Shown: one piece after another, positions 46,102 to 57,494 of the stretch
How the letters are laid out: every line of letters begins with the position of its first letter
How positions within the stretch are numbered: position 1 is the first letter of the stretch
Assembly: GCF_028583425.1 (NCBI RefSeq)
Contig: NC_072796.1
Location: forward strand, 87,881,964 to 87,945,963
Origin: Eublepharis macularius
Lineage: Eukaryota > Chordata > Lepidosauria > Squamata > Eublepharidae
DNA length: 64,000 nt
Reading direction: 5' to 3'
Translations under genes and position numbers: made by a program
The notes under the pieces: model-generated
What the model was told of the DNA's origin: nothing
The model's database searches: none
What the model saw: only the letters and a program-made list of their open reading frames with translations

Positions 46102-46990
46102 TGCAGGGAGTATTGTCATCACTTGCTCCATCCTCCTTGCGGTCATATAGTAGGGCCCTGTCTACTTTTCTGTCTATATCTCAGAGGTGGGGGGGGGTTC
46201 GGGCAGCCTGCCTACTTCGGGGGGCTGGTCCTTCGGTATTTGGCTCACATGCAGGAGTGGGGTCTTGCTCCCAGGATGATGAAGGGCAATTTGGCGGCCA
46301 TTTCATTCTTCAGTAAAGCTAGAGGTTTCCCGGATCCCTGTGATTTGTATTGAGCTCGCAAGGCTATAGAGGGTTGGAGGTGGTTGGCCCCTCGTCCGCC
46401 TGATTCTCACCAACCCATTACCTATTGCATCCTGGGGCACCTCCTGGACCACCTGCCCACCATCTGTCACTTGGATTATGAAGCACGGCTCTTTGAGGCT
46501 GCCTTTACGCCGGCCTTTTTGGGGGGATTACAGGTTGGCGAGCTGGTGGCAGGTTCCCGTCAGGAGGCTCCAGGTCATGCGTTAGCCTTTGGGTATGTTT
46601 CTTTGGGGAACTGTGGGGTGTCCATCCACATCTGACGATCCAAGATAGATCAACGGGGCCGGGGGGAGGGGTTTGTTTTTCCTTGGGAGTTTCTGATTCT
46701 GGACCGTGCCCACTCTGGGCATTGGCTGCATATTTGGCACTGCGCCCAGCTGGAGAAGGTTTCCTGTTTGTCCATCAGGATGGCACCCCCCTCTCACGTT
46801 TCCAATTTGTCAGCATACTGCATGCTGCTCTGGCTGCTGCTGGCTTACCTGCACGGGAGTTCGGTGCTCACTCATTTAGAATTGGGGCCGCCATGGTGGC
46901 TTCACAGATTGGCCTCTCCTTGCGTCGGGTGTGGGGGCGATAGGCAGATGGGCCTCTGGCAGTTACAAGGCTTACGTGCGGCCAGAGTTG
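46077..46990 (+). pseudogene. Ngaro tyrosine recombinase (YR), frameshifted
   Basis: N-terminal core-binding part at 46077-46190 (QGVLSSLAPSSLRSYSRALS). A shift at the eight-G run near 46190 moves it to another frame (YLAHMQEWGLAPRMMKGNLAAISFF; 46384-46635 LFEAAFTPAFLGGLQVGEL), which then stops. The C-terminal catalytic part at 46683-46943 has FQFVSILHAALAAAGLP and the box AHSFRIGAA (H-x-x-R). One more shift precedes IGRWASGSYKAYVRPE at about 46937-46970, which carries the candidate nucleophile tyrosine. The enzyme would integrate circular cDNA. At least three frame disruptions; inactive. Confidence 0.75.
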
Positions 46991-47009
46991 GTTATTAATC
47001 CCTCTTCTT

Positions 47010-48420
47010 TTTAGTCTCTTCAGGTCGGAGTAAGCGGGTGTGGATCATGGGCCACAGCATTGTATATTGGGCAGCTCATTATGTAAAGGCTTCCGGCTGG
47101 GGACGTAACTTGGGCCTCGAACATTTGGTCAAAATCGAGTGGTTTGGATTGAGAGGGATGACTTGGAAAGTGTTGATGGATATAGATTTGGAGGTTTTTA
47201 TATACTTATTTTTATATACTAAACCTATGCTTTTTCAGTATTACATGCTTTGCACTTTTTCTATGCTCAGGAGCCAAAGTACTACTTGTAATGTAACCTG
47301 TAAGAATTTGACACTTGAAACAAGAAGACTTGAAACTCTGTAAGAACTGATATACTGCTTTTAGGGCTGCACTTATATTATATGTTATATTATTCTATAG
47401 ATTCCAATAGAAATCAGTACCAGAGAGCCTTTTGTAGAAAACTGATTTGATGCAGCAAGCTGGTTTTGGCCACCTGTGGTATTATCTTCCTTAAAGCTGA
47501 GAAGGAACTGGGGAAAAGGGCACGAATAGGAAAACATCCCTTCCTATCCACAGATTTCAGTTATCAGAAGATATCAAGGCACCGGATTGAGATTCATTGG
47601 CGCCCTTGAAAGTATTATGCCCAGAAGAAAGTAGGTAAAAGGTTAGACAGTGTCCTTCCAAAATGAGGGCAGAGGAAAAAAAACTGTGAAGACTGGAATT
47701 CCCCCAAATAGAGGGGCCAGCCCAAAATTGCATCTGCAAATCAGAACTGACCCTAGATATGTTACGAGCCAGTAAGATATCAAATATTAGAATATTGTAA
47801 TATTGTTATGATTATCTGAAAGTATTAATTGCCTGTTTCTATTGTAATTTTGATGAGCTCCGGACACAAGGAGACCACCTACTCCTGTGAAAAAGGGGCT
47901 CCTCCATTGTTTAAATTAAACAATCATATATTGCTTCATTCTACAGGACTCCGTGGTGTGTGTGTCTCTTCTTGTGATTGGCGAGAGGGACACCTAAGGC
48001 ACAAGTTTGTGCATAACAGCGTTGCTGCCTCATTGACCACCGGATGCAGTCATGTTACAGCTCGGGGAGAATGACTTACCAAGGAGGAAGAAGCTGGACG
48101 TGTTAGAGGACATGATGACGGACTTGGGGGTGTTGCTGGAGAGTTATTTGAACATGACTATTTTGTGGTCTGACTTATTGGAGTGTCGGGTTTGGCGTGG
48201 GGCCTGGAATAATGATAGGGTTGATATAGCTCGGAGGAGGCTGTCAAAAATGGTGGGAAAATTCATCCTGGCAGTGGGCGGTTTGGTGGTCGTCCACCCC
48301 GACATCTCCTTTCACTTGGAGGCCCTGTGTCGCCCGGACAGCATGCACCTGTCTAGCTGGGGGCAGGACATTTGGTTACATGATATCCAGGATGGATTGC
48401 TTTGTTGGCTACAGCATGGG
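47010..48420 (+). pseudogene. Ngaro SGNH-type hydrolase, split by an insertion
   Basis: First half 47029-47170: KRVWIMGHSIVYWAAHYVK (block I, GHS with the candidate nucleophile Ser), then LEHLVKIEWFGLRGMTW. Second half 48040-48420: VMLQLGENDLPRR (block III, G-x-N-D) and the end block RPDSMHLSSWGQDIW (D-x-x-H). All four SGNH signatures are therefore present but separated by foreign sequence (about 47200-48030). Such hydrolase ORFs are described in some Ngaro elements, to my knowledge; their substrate is unknown. No equivalent was found in the second element (52.5-58.1 kb). Confidence 0.75.
47200..48030 (+). mobile_element. Insertion in the hydrolase, LTR-like
   Basis: About 0.8 kb of AT-rich sequence unrelated to the element. 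Its right part has 'ctcctgtgaaaaaggggctc', 'attaaacaatcatatattgc' (possible poly(A) signal), 'tctcttcttgtgattgg' and ends 'ggcacaagtttgtgcataaca'; this resembles the R-U5 part of a solo retroviral LTR with CA at its end. The left edge is uncertain (47189-47290) and no target duplication was identified. It contains no retroviral genes. Confidence 0.4.
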
Positions 48421-48457
48421 AGCCTTGACGGGGAGCCATTTTGTGGCTCCTGTGGAG

Positions 48458-48865
48458 GTTTGGGCGTTGGGCACCAATCCCTTGGGGGGAAACAGGGCCT
48501 GTGTGCATTGTTTCCCCATAGATGGGGATCCCCATAAAGGGTCTTGGACCAGGCTTGGCAGTGGTAAGCACAGCTCGGGGGGCTGACAAAACAAGCCTGC
48601 ATGCAGGTGACAGGGGACCACGCAGAGGCTACTGCCCAGTGTGGCTCCCTCATGCGTCATCCCATGGTGTCCCCTTTCAGCAGGCGGGCTGATAGGGTGA
48701 GGATTCATCGGTTGGCAGGCGGGTATGCCAATGTTGGGATCCGTGCCCTACGCTGCCATGGCTCCTTTATTCTGTAATCAATAAAGTTGTGGCCTATTTT
48801 CTCTAAACAAGTGTCAGCATGTTTATTTTGCTTGGTAAACCCTGGCCGTATCAAACTGGGCCCAC
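48458..48865 (+). repeat. Ngaro B1 split direct repeat
   Basis: Starts gtttgggcgttgggcacc; includes 'aacagggcctgtgtgca', 'caagcctgcatgcaggtga' and 'ctgtaatcaataaagttgtg' (aataaa at about 48779). Matches B2 at 49323-49729 almost base for base. Confidence 0.85.
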
Positions 48866-48875
48866 AAGCCCCGGC

Positions 48876-49152
48876 CCCGAACTTACTTGGGCCAGCGTTT
48901 GCAGGCCCATGCAGCCAGGGGGAGCAAGCAGGAGTGGCGTTTATGCTGGCCCTGCGAAAATGCACTCACAGCCTTGGGCTGGGAGCATGGATTTAATGTT
49001 CCCAGCTGGCCAATCAGCGCAGCCGGCTGGGAGATGCAAGGGCGGGAGCCATTGCCCAACCTGAGTGAACAAGTTTTCACTCAGGTCCTCCCACCCTCTA
49101 TATTTGACAGGGCTGGCCCCTTGCGACACAGTCGGCTCCAGTACAGCGATCC
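48876..49152 (+). repeat. Ngaro A2 split direct repeat
   Basis: Copy of A1 starting cccgaacttacttgggcc. It directly follows B1, giving the B1-A2 junction expected of split direct repeats. Confidence 0.83.
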
Positions 49153-49322
49153 CCACCCACCTTCCGCAGGATTTAAGTTAGAGGGTTTAGTATGGTTATA
49201 TGGTTCTGTTGTGGGTTGGCTGCTGTTTTGCCGTTACAAGTGTATTGTTCATTCTGAGTTGAAGCATTGTTGGGCTTTACAGAAGATATTGCTGGGTTAA
49301 TTGTCACAACTTTCAATGGGCA
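49153..49322 (+). other. Spacer between A2 and B2
   Basis: About 170 bp ('ccttccgcaggatttaagtt...gtcacaactttcaat') with no counterpart between B1 and A1. It encodes YGSVVGWLLFCRYKCIVHSE, which resembles the SGNH-ORF tail in phase. Possibly the end of the element's own sequence in another family member, or a fragment brought in by recombination. Confidence 0.4.
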
Positions 49323-49735
49323 GTTTGGGCGTTGGGCACCGACCCCTTGGGGGGGAACAGGGCCTGTGTGCACTGTTTCCCCATAGATGGGTATCCCCAT
49401 AAGGGGTCTTGGACCAGGCTTGGCAGTGGTAAGCACATCTCGGGGGGCTGACAGAACAAGCCTGCATGCAGGTGATGGGGGACCACACAGAGGCTACCGC
49501 CCAGTGTGGCTCCCTCATCCATCATCCCGTGGTGTCCCCTTTCAGCAGGTGGGCTGATAGCGTGAGGATTCATCGGTTGGCAGGTGGGTATGCCAATGTT
49601 GGGATCCATGCCCTATGCTGCCATGGCTCCTTTATTCTGTAATCAATAAAGTTGTGGCCTTTTTTCTCCAAACAAGCATCAGCGTGTTTATTCTGCTTGG
49701 TAAACCCTGGCCATATCAAGCTGGGCCTGCAAAAG
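49323..49735 (+). repeat. Ngaro B2 split direct repeat (3' terminal)
   Basis: Copy of B1 with aataaa at about 49647, the likely 3' processing signal. It ends at 'ggccatatcaagctgggcctgcaaaag', which became the target of the L1-like insertion. Confidence 0.82.
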
Positions 49736-49924
49736 ATTAATGAAATTAAGTTGAGTAATAAGAGGGATTAGGGGTTAGAAAGCTGCTGGAAGTCGATAAG
49801 GGAGGGGGGAGGAAAGGGTGGGGGTCAGAACTAATTAATTAGGGGATTGAAGGTATGTATACATTTTTTAATTTGGGCTCACCAATAAAAATTTTTATTA
49901 AAAAAAAAGCTGGGCCTGCAAAAG
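49719..49924. repeat. 17-bp target-site duplication
   Basis: agctgggcctgcaaaag at 49719-49735 and 49908-49924 is identical and flanks the small insertion. Confidence 0.9.
49736..49907 (+). mobile_element. 5'-truncated L1-like retrotransposon 3' end
   Basis: A 172-bp insertion ending 'aataaaaatttttattaa' plus an A-run, between perfect 17-bp duplications. Long duplication, A-tail and truncation are the signature of L1-type target-primed integration. It carries only 3'UTR, including 'gaactaattaattagggg'. Confidence 0.72.
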
Positions 49925-50964
49925 GTTTATACTGTTTTGCTATAAGAATAAAACAGAAAGAACACAGACTTTCCCTGAACCCCTTGAAAAGCTTTTTTTC
50001 TAATTAATTTTTATTTACTGGCTGCTAGGGAATCTAAACATAGGATAAAGTGATGGATTCAAGATGCTTTCCTTTGTGATTGCTAAAAAACATTGAGTTC
50101 CAGGGAAAACAGTCTCAGCTTACAAGATGAATGAAGATATTAGTTGAGCATATGAGATTTAGTGGCTACATTAATTAATTGGTTATATATGCATATAAGT
50201 AAAATAATTCTGAGGGAAACAGTACATTTATTTCCCCTATTTTTAGATGCTGCGGGTCCATTGTAGAAAAGACTTGTATATACCATACCAAAGCATACCA
50301 CTCCTAGGACATCTGCTACCCACAACTGTTGTAAATATTTGTATTTAAAATACATTTTTAAAATGTGCTTCCAGATTAATTGGAGGCACCTGCTAAGTGA
50401 TCAATAGGTTAATGAACTAAAAATTATAGCCCTAGTCTTTTTGCTATTCAAAGTTATAACACTGAAAATAGAATATTAAAGTTTCTGAGTTTTTCATAAT
50501 TAAAAACTAAGTTGCAGTATAGAAGGCAGAGTGCAGTCACATAAGTTTATGGTCACTAAACAGTTATTTTCTGATTGGAAAACTTGTTTTTGTAACACAA
50601 ATAATATGTTCCCTATAAGACAGAAGAAGTCAAATGTGAGTTTCCTATATTTCATGAGGAAAATAAATTTTGAAAGCTACATTAATCTAGCAGTTTTAAC
50701 AGAATGCAATTCTTAACCTATTCTGGAATATAATTCTTAATATTTCTGAAGAATATTGACCTCTTCGTATACCTCAGAGCTCTCCCATGTACACTGCAGG
50801 CTGCCTACTGGCTTCAGTGGCAGGACACCACCACACACTGTCAGCTGAAGTGAGACTAGTGCAGACCTTGCAGACAGTGTAGTTCTCTGCACTGATCAGA
50901 AAAGCTAAACATGGAGAAAATCACTGGGGCAAAGTATTACAATTTTATAGCTGACAACTAAGTT
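49925..50964 (-). other. TMEM68: Probable 3'UTR of the TMEM68-type gene and flank
   Basis: Minus-strand sequence downstream of the TAA. An aataaa on the minus strand at 50232-50227 is the first good poly(A) signal, about 730 bp after the stop; another lies near 50010-50015. No transposon was recognised between them. Extent is inferred. Confidence 0.45.
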
Positions 50965-51069
50965 TTAGTCTTTTTTCTTTTCCTTGAGAAGTCTTTCCCT
51001 TAAAGCACTGCAGATATTTCCAGGAATTTGCTGGTGCATTTGAATCAAAGTCTGGAGTGCAGCCTTTGT
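50965..51069 (-). CDS. TMEM68: TMEM68-type acyltransferase, last coding exon
   Basis: TMEM68 (also called DIESL) is an ER membrane acyltransferase of the DGAT2/plsC-like group that makes triacylglycerol independently of DGAT1/2. On the minus strand the exon follows a ctttttcttcttttttttcAG acceptor (51071-51070), is in phase 0, and encodes 34 residues: TKAALQTLIQMHQQIPGNIC... ending KEKKKD, then TAA (50967-50965). The block TKxAxQxLIxxHQxIPGNIxSALxER matches the end of vertebrate TMEM68 from memory. The basic, lysine-rich tail is compatible with an ER-facing C-terminus. It is too short to be noticed as a free-standing ORF. Confidence 0.88.
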   Translation of the reverse strand, partial: TKAALQTLIQMHQQIPGNICSALRERLLKEKKKD

Positions 51070-52119
51070 CTGAAAAAAAAGAAGAAAAATGAGCATCACA
51101 ACACATTTACTATTACAGTTCAAAGGGCATACAAAGCAGCCTACTGCTTTGGACTCATACAGGGCCTTTTTTCTAGGAAAAGAGGTGGTGAAACTCTCTT
51201 ATTATCACATGTGCACATGTGAAGTATGCATGTGCTCCCAGAAATGTGTGATTATGTCACTTCCGGAAGTGCCGTCACTCCCAGAAGTGATGTTACCCCT
51301 GGAAGGGACACCACCTCCCGGAACCCAGCGCAATGCATTACAACGCGATAAGTGTTAGTAAGCTTGGAAAATTACACTATTATGAGAAAGGATATTTTTC
51401 CTTTCCATATCCTCTACAAAAAGTGAAATCTTCCATTCCCTTTCTCAAACATTTCATTTCTTTGGAATCGTATTTTAAAATATGCAAGAAGGAGAGGGCC
51501 TCTAAAAATCCAAAACCCATCTCACAAATCTAAATTCTAACATTCTCTCTGCCCGCGTAGAAAAAAAAATCCAAAATTCTTTCTCAAAATTCCACAGAGT
51601 CTAAAATTCCTAATCTAATGAATATTGAATTTTCAAATTTTTGGAGCATCTCAAAATTAGATGCTCAACTTTAGCTGCATTAGATTTATACTTAGTTTAA
51701 AATGTTTTTTTGTTGCTGCCTGCAAACTCTATCTTACCAATGGCTAAGCCATTGTGACATTGTGAAATGCTCATAAATATTCCAATGTCCCAGACAAACA
51801 ATATTCATAAAAAACTTCCTTAACACTCATATGTCCACTGCAATTTGAGTGATGTTAATCAGCTGAGGGTGGGGAGAACCATTTCAGTTACAGCTATTAA
51901 GACATAAGAACAACTATATGCTGATGAATATAATGATGAAAGCCTTCTGTGACTTGGACACAGCTATCCATTCCTAGCATAAAACTGGAATAACCATAAC
52001 TGATATTTGAACTAATACAAATAACCATAACTGATATATTTAACTGACATACAACCAATCTACATTCAAAAGCTGTGGGAAGCATAACAATGTTAACTTC
52101 AGTCAACAAAAGAATGAAA

Positions 52120-52514
<395 letters not shown>

Positions 52515-52520
<6 letters not shown>

Positions 52521-52990
52521 TAAAATGGAGCTTCCCTGTGGGGTGAAGGGAGGAGCTGTGGTGGAGAGCTGGGCTGTGAGGCAGTGCGCCCACCCATTCT
52601 TCATTCCCTGAGGCATGGGGATGGAGCTTGGGCCATGGCACAGCCAGGAGCCAGGCCGTGGGGTGGAGTGCCCACCCATTTCTTGTTCTTCACCAGGTAG
52701 GGGGGAAGATCCATAGCTGCAGAGTAGCTGGGAGCCGGGCCGCCAGGAGGTGCACCCACCTGCTCTTGGTTCCCAGCAGGGCAGGGGGGAGGAGCTGGGG
52801 CTGCGGTGTGGCTAGGAGCTGAGCCGCAGGGCTGCACGCCCATCTGTTCTTTGTGCCTCAAGGGAGCCAGGCCGCAAGCCAGGCCCATTGCATGGTGAGG
52901 AGCCTGGGCCATGGTCAGGCAGGGAACCTGGGCCATGGCAAGGCAGGGAGCCAGGCCGCGGTGAGGCGGGGAGCCACGTGCTTGCTGCAT
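52515..52990. repeat. GC-rich minisatellite, about 84-bp then ~24-bp units
   Basis: Units of about 84 bp begin at about 52597, 52681 and 52763 ('...gggccatggcacagccagg', '...ccgggccgccaggaggtg', '...gctgtgccgcaggg'-like) and share 'gcccacccat' ends. From 52885 a shorter period (about 24 bp, 'cctgggccatggcaaggcaggga') appears. The long frame 53257-52601 on the minus strand is a product of this composition. Confidence 0.7.
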
Positions 52991-54345
52991 GGGCGTGGGA
53001 AGTGGCCTAGGCCACAGTTTAGCTGGGCCACAGAGGAGCCAGGCGGCATGCTGGCTCCCCTTCCTGGCCATACTGAGCACAAATGGGAGGGGGGTGAAGA
53101 GCCTGGGCAGCAGCACAGCTGGGTGGACCCACACACACCCATCCCAGGGACGAGCATGCCAAGGGGCCCAGGTGCAGCGTGGTGGGGCAGCAATGAGCTG
53201 GCCTGGCAGCCTAAGTGGCCAGACTCTAGGCGGCAGCAGCGAGTTCGCAGAAGCCATACTGCTGGGTGGAAAGTATCAGCCCCCCTCCCCAGAGAACAGG
53301 GCACCACGCCTGGTGATCACTGAGCCAGCGCTCCCCACTGCCCCAAGGCAGCCAATAGACCAAATTGGCCAACTGGGAAGGGAGGTGGATGGTGGGAGTG
53401 AGGTGGCTGGTCTGGCCCTCATCCCACAGGTATAAATAACTAGGTTAGATACATATACGGAAGAAAAAGGGGATACCTCCTCACGAGCATCAGCAAGGAT
53501 AGCTGCCACAGTAACTGGTCATTGGGAGTCAGGCTGGGGTAGCCAAGGCCTATTCTGGGGGACAGACAGATGCAGAGTCACCCACCCGGGATGCATTCAC
53601 ATGGGGCATGGCCTTGCAGCACTGCGAGCATGTTTTTTTGCAGGCATTGCAGCAGGTTCCAAGACCAAGGTAGCAACCACAATGGCCCGGCCTGAACCTA
53701 TCACCAGAGGAGCAGCTGGGACCCCTCGCAAGTCCTGGGCTGAGCAATTCTGCTCACTGGATCATGCCCAGGACTTCCCCCAGCAGACGGAACCACCCCT
53801 CCAGCATGGCAAAGGCACAAGGGAAAGCGGTGTGGGCTGTGTTTCAAGGCTTCTTGGAGACCATGCAAGAGACCATGAAGGCCTCTCCGAGTCCCTTGTG
53901 GCACTCCTGGATGGCATGGCAAATGTGGCAATGGTGGCTGCCCCCTCTGGGCACCACTCTGGATGCAGCCAATCCACAAGTGCCAGTGGAGGAGCTGCAA
54001 GCTGGGGGGCCAGCGGGTAGAACACATTCCCCCCAGACAGGGCAGCAGGGTCTCCACTGCCGGAGCAGGGTGACAGCTGTACCAAGGGCAGCTCAGGTGC
54101 TCAGTGCGAAGGTGAGAGCCTAGGCTTGGACAAGGTGTGGGAGGAATGCACAGAGAGAGCAGGAGACAGCGGCAGAAGACTCGAACTCAGGTGGAAGGCT
54201 GACTGGTCAAAACAGAGGACCCGCAGCCACAGCTCATCCATGTCACAGGTTTTGCACGGTGAGTCATCCTTTGAGGGGACTGGGAGCATGGGGCTTGAGA
54301 CTACTGGGAGGCAGCAGCTCATGCCCCTGGGCTGGCTGATAGGGC

Positions 54346-54903
54346 ATGGTGACAAAGGCACAAGCACCGGCCGGTGGCAAGTACACCAGAAGCCGAGTAT
54401 GGGCAGCACCTCAACCAACGGGAAAAGTCACCTCCCCCGTGGGGGCTGGAGAGGCACCGGTGGGGTTCTACCTATCAGAGAAGGTCAAGGAGTGCATTCT
54501 GAACGGGTACTATGTGGATGTCTTCATCTTGCCGAGTACAGAGAAGGCAGTTGGAGAGTGTGGTTGCTCGAGGAAGCGCAGGAGAAGTGACAGGGAGAGG
54601 CCAGTGGAGCACACTTTCCAGAACTGGGTGGCTGAGTACACCATATACATGGGGGTTGTTGCAATGGCCTGCCCTGAGCAGGCCTGGTATCTGTGTGGCC
54701 GCATGCAGCAGATGGTGCTTGCAAAGGTGGCTGGAGGTGACAGGCCAGCTTTTGAATACAACGAGCATTTCAGGAGGCAGGCGTCCAGCTGTGAGCTCAC
54801 CAGGTGGAACCAGAAGGACAGTTTGGTGTGGATTGACACAGTGGGGATGTCTGGCTGGGGCAAGTCTGAGTGGGCCTCTACTGACAAGGGGACCTCATGG
54901 TGA
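54346..54903 (+). pseudogene. Gag-like fragment of the second Ngaro relative
   Basis: Block CILNGYYVDVFILPSTEKA and NWVAEYTIYMGVVAMACPEQ corresponds to GYYVDVFSL and NWLEDFTVFMGVVQIAYPE of the first element's Gag. The open 119-codon frame at 53764-54123 may be an N-terminal part. No CCCH finger is recovered. Inactive. Confidence 0.62.
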
Positions 54904-54986
54904 TACACGCTCATGAGGCCTTACTGGGAGCTCAATGTGGGGAGGTGCCAGTGGATGTGATGCAGGTATGAACATGTTTGTGAAGG

Positions 54987-56650
54987 ATGCTCCAGTTGGC
55001 ACTCCCAGCAAGATTGCCTCCAGGGTGCTGGGGCGCAGTGGCCCTTTCAGGGTGGTGGAGCAACCAAGGGAAAGTCAAAAGGGGAAGAAGGGAGTCAAGC
55101 CACAGCCAGAAGCTCCTCTGGAGGCAGAAAGAAATGAATCAGGACAGGGGAGGCTGGTGGACCCTGGCCAGGATACCATTCTCTTCAGCACCCATGAGGC
55201 CATGGCTATATTGTTATCAGAACCGGGCTGCTGCTAAGATGATCTGGAAGGGTTTAATGGAGGGCTTCAGGATACCTTATGCAGGGCCACGCGTGGCAAC
55301 AGATGCGCACAATCTAAAGTCAGCCCAGGAACTAACAGGTGGAATGGCTGCCAAGATCCAGAAGGAGTTGGCTGCTGGACACATAGCTGGACCATTTGAC
55401 TGCCCTCCCTTGCTGAACCTCCAAGTGTCCTCCTTAGGGATGGTACCCAAGAAAACTCTGAGTACTGCTTGATCCACCATTTGTCATATCCAAAAGGGTC
55501 ATCCATCAACAATGCAATCCCCACAGAATTCTGCTCAGTGTGATATGCCTCCTTTGACCAGGCTGTGAACCTGGTGTGGGACTGTGGGCAGGGTGCCCAG
55601 ATGGCCAAGTGTGACATCCAGTCCACCTTTCAGCTCCTACCATTACATCCTAATGACCATTGCTTCCTGGGCTTCAAGTTCCAGGGGCAATGGTACATGG
55701 AAAAGGCCATACCAATGGGCAGTACCTTTCTGAAATGGGCTGTGAAGGATTGGGCAGGTACCCCACACATAACACATCACCTGGATGATTTCTTGATGGT
55801 GGGGCCAGCAGGCAGCATGGCATGCGCAGAGCTGCTGTGATTGTTACAAGAGAACATGGAGTAGCTAGGAGTGCCATTGGATAAACAAAAGACTGAGGAT
55901 CAGATGACATACTTAAGCATTCTGATTGACTCAGCACAAGGCACGTGCAGCCTGCCACAGGATAAGCTGGAAGTGTGATGGGGCAAAGTGGGGAGGGTAC
56001 TGGAGGCAGCCAAGGGTACCCTAAAAGAGATCCAGTCTCTGTTGGGACAACTAAATTTCACTTGCAAGGTTTGTAGCACCAGGCAGAGCATTTTGTGCAC
56101 AACTAGCCAGGTCCATGGCAGGAGTAGCCATGCTGCACCACCACATCCAGATCACCAGAGAGCTGAAGGCAGAGGGCGGATATGGAAGACATTCTTGTCA
56201 GACTTCAATGGCATCTCATTCAGGTGGGAGCCTATTGAGTTTGGGATGGCCATCCAAGCGCACTCCAATGCACTTGGGGTGTACTGGGAGGAGCGGTGGT
56301 GCACCCAGAGGTGGCCTGAGGCCTGGCAGGGGACTGGCATCCTTAGAAACCTGATGTTCCTGGAGTTCTTTCTGCTGCTGGTGGTGGTGACAGTCTGAAG
56401 TGACTGGAGTGACTGGTTTTGGAACAGGAAGGCTCTTTTTTGGTGCAACAATCAGGGAGTGGTAAAAGTGGTGAATCGGCAAACCTCTCACTCAGAGCAG
56501 GTCCAGTTTGTTCTAGTCTGCTTGCAACAAAACATTGAGTTTACAGCACGGCACATTGCGGGAGTGGACAACAACATCGCAGACACTTTATCTTGCTTTT
56601 AGGTGGAGAGATTCCAGGACCTGGCACCAGAGGCCAACTTGGTACCAACC
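54987..56650 (+). pseudogene. RT/RNase H fragments of the second Ngaro relative
   Basis: Entry motif FRIPYAGPRVATDAHNLKSA and VSSLGMVPKKT (to 55472), palm AKCDIQSTFQLLPLHPNDH and HHLDDFLMVG (55565-55840). The segment equal to 'CSVACVAFEAFSM' of the first element is deleted before FLKWAVKD, and the canonical Y of YxDD is H. RNase H is seen as ALFWCNNQGVVKVVNRQTSHS and HIAGVDNNIADTLSCF (56430-56602). At least three stops or shifts; clearly dead. Confidence 0.7.
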
Positions 56651-57494
56651 CTCTTCCCAGAGGAGTTATGGGAGCTTGGGAACACCACATCATGCAGGGA
56701 ATATTGAACTCACTAGCACCTTCCACCAGGCGAGCATACGTGGCAGCGATCTCAGCTTTCATGGCCTTCCTTGAGGGGAGGGTATGCACCCAAGACCATC
56801 AGGATGCATGTGGTAGCCATATATTTCTTCTGCAAGACGGAGGGTCCGCCAACAGTTTTCTGGCCAGGCGAGTGATTGCAGGTAGGGCACGCATGAGGCC
56901 ACCCTACAAAGACACCAGGTGACCCATCACGGGGCATGTGCTGCAGGAGATACTGAACAACCTCCCCAAGGTCTGCTGTTTGAACTACAAGGCTGTGTTG
57001 TTCACGGCGGCCTTCAAACTGGCATTCTACAGGGCCTTCCGGGTGGTATCAGCTTGGAACCAGTTAGGGAGGGCCCTGGAAGTGCAAGATGTTATGGTTA
57101 CCAGCAGGGGCCTGCATGCCAAGATCCAGCATTCAAAAACTGACCAGGGGGGTGGGGAGCAGTGGTCCGGCTCCACAGAGCCAGAAAGGGGGCTCCCTGC
57201 TCTGTCAAGGCGGTTAAAGACTTCTTGGCCCTGTGTCCCCTGACCGCTGCTGGTGCACACAGATGGGGCGTTCCTCACCAGACTCCAATTCACAGCAGTG
57301 CTGAAGGCCAGCTTGCAGGCAGCAGGGTTCCCGCATGGAGAGTACAGCTGTCACTCATTCAGGATTGGGGTGGCTACCACAGCAGCAAGGCAGGGCTGCC
57401 AGCAAACCAGATACAAGCTATCGGACGGTGGGCCTCCAAGGCCTATCTGGGTTATGTGCGGAGTGAAGGAAGATCTAACACCTGTATTTTCTAA
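56593..57494 (+). pseudogene. Tyrosine recombinase fragments of the second Ngaro relative
   Basis: N-terminal ILNSLAPSTRRAYVAAISAF (56593-56922) and mid-part LNNLPKVCCLNYKAVLFTAAF (56938-57243). The catalytic HSFRIGVATTAARQG lies at 57350-57395 (frame of 57253), and after a shift GRWASKAYLGYVRSEGR (frame of 57162) carries the candidate tyrosine. Same boxes as in the first element, and frameshifted at each junction. Confidence 0.68.

Larger units (their letters stand above)
42348..49945 (+). mobile_element. Ngaro-type (DIRS order) tyrosine-recombinase retrotransposon, nearly complete
   Basis: Order: A1 repeat, gag-like ORF, RT/RNase H ORF, tyrosine recombinase, SGNH hydrolase, then B1, A2, B2. 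The A1...B1-A2-B2 layout is the split-direct-repeat structure of Ngaro/PAT elements, which integrate as circles through the recombinase and so lack an integrase and target duplication. The YLDDF palm motif, the HSFR box and the SGYK-type tyrosine segment identify the enzymes. Two secondary insertions break it: an LTR-like segment at about 47200-48030 and an L1-like fragment at 49736-49907. All ORFs carry stops or shifts, several of which look like CpG-to-TpG changes, so it is a recent but inactive copy. Confidence 0.82.

Noticed and set aside
47200-48030. Complete endogenous retrovirus
   Set aside because: Only LTR-like sequence is present; there is no gag, pol or env and no paired LTR.
52601-53257. 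218-codon open frame on the minus strand
   Set aside because: Proline/alanine-rich translation of the GC-rich tandem repeats; no domain, and the opposite strand is open as well.
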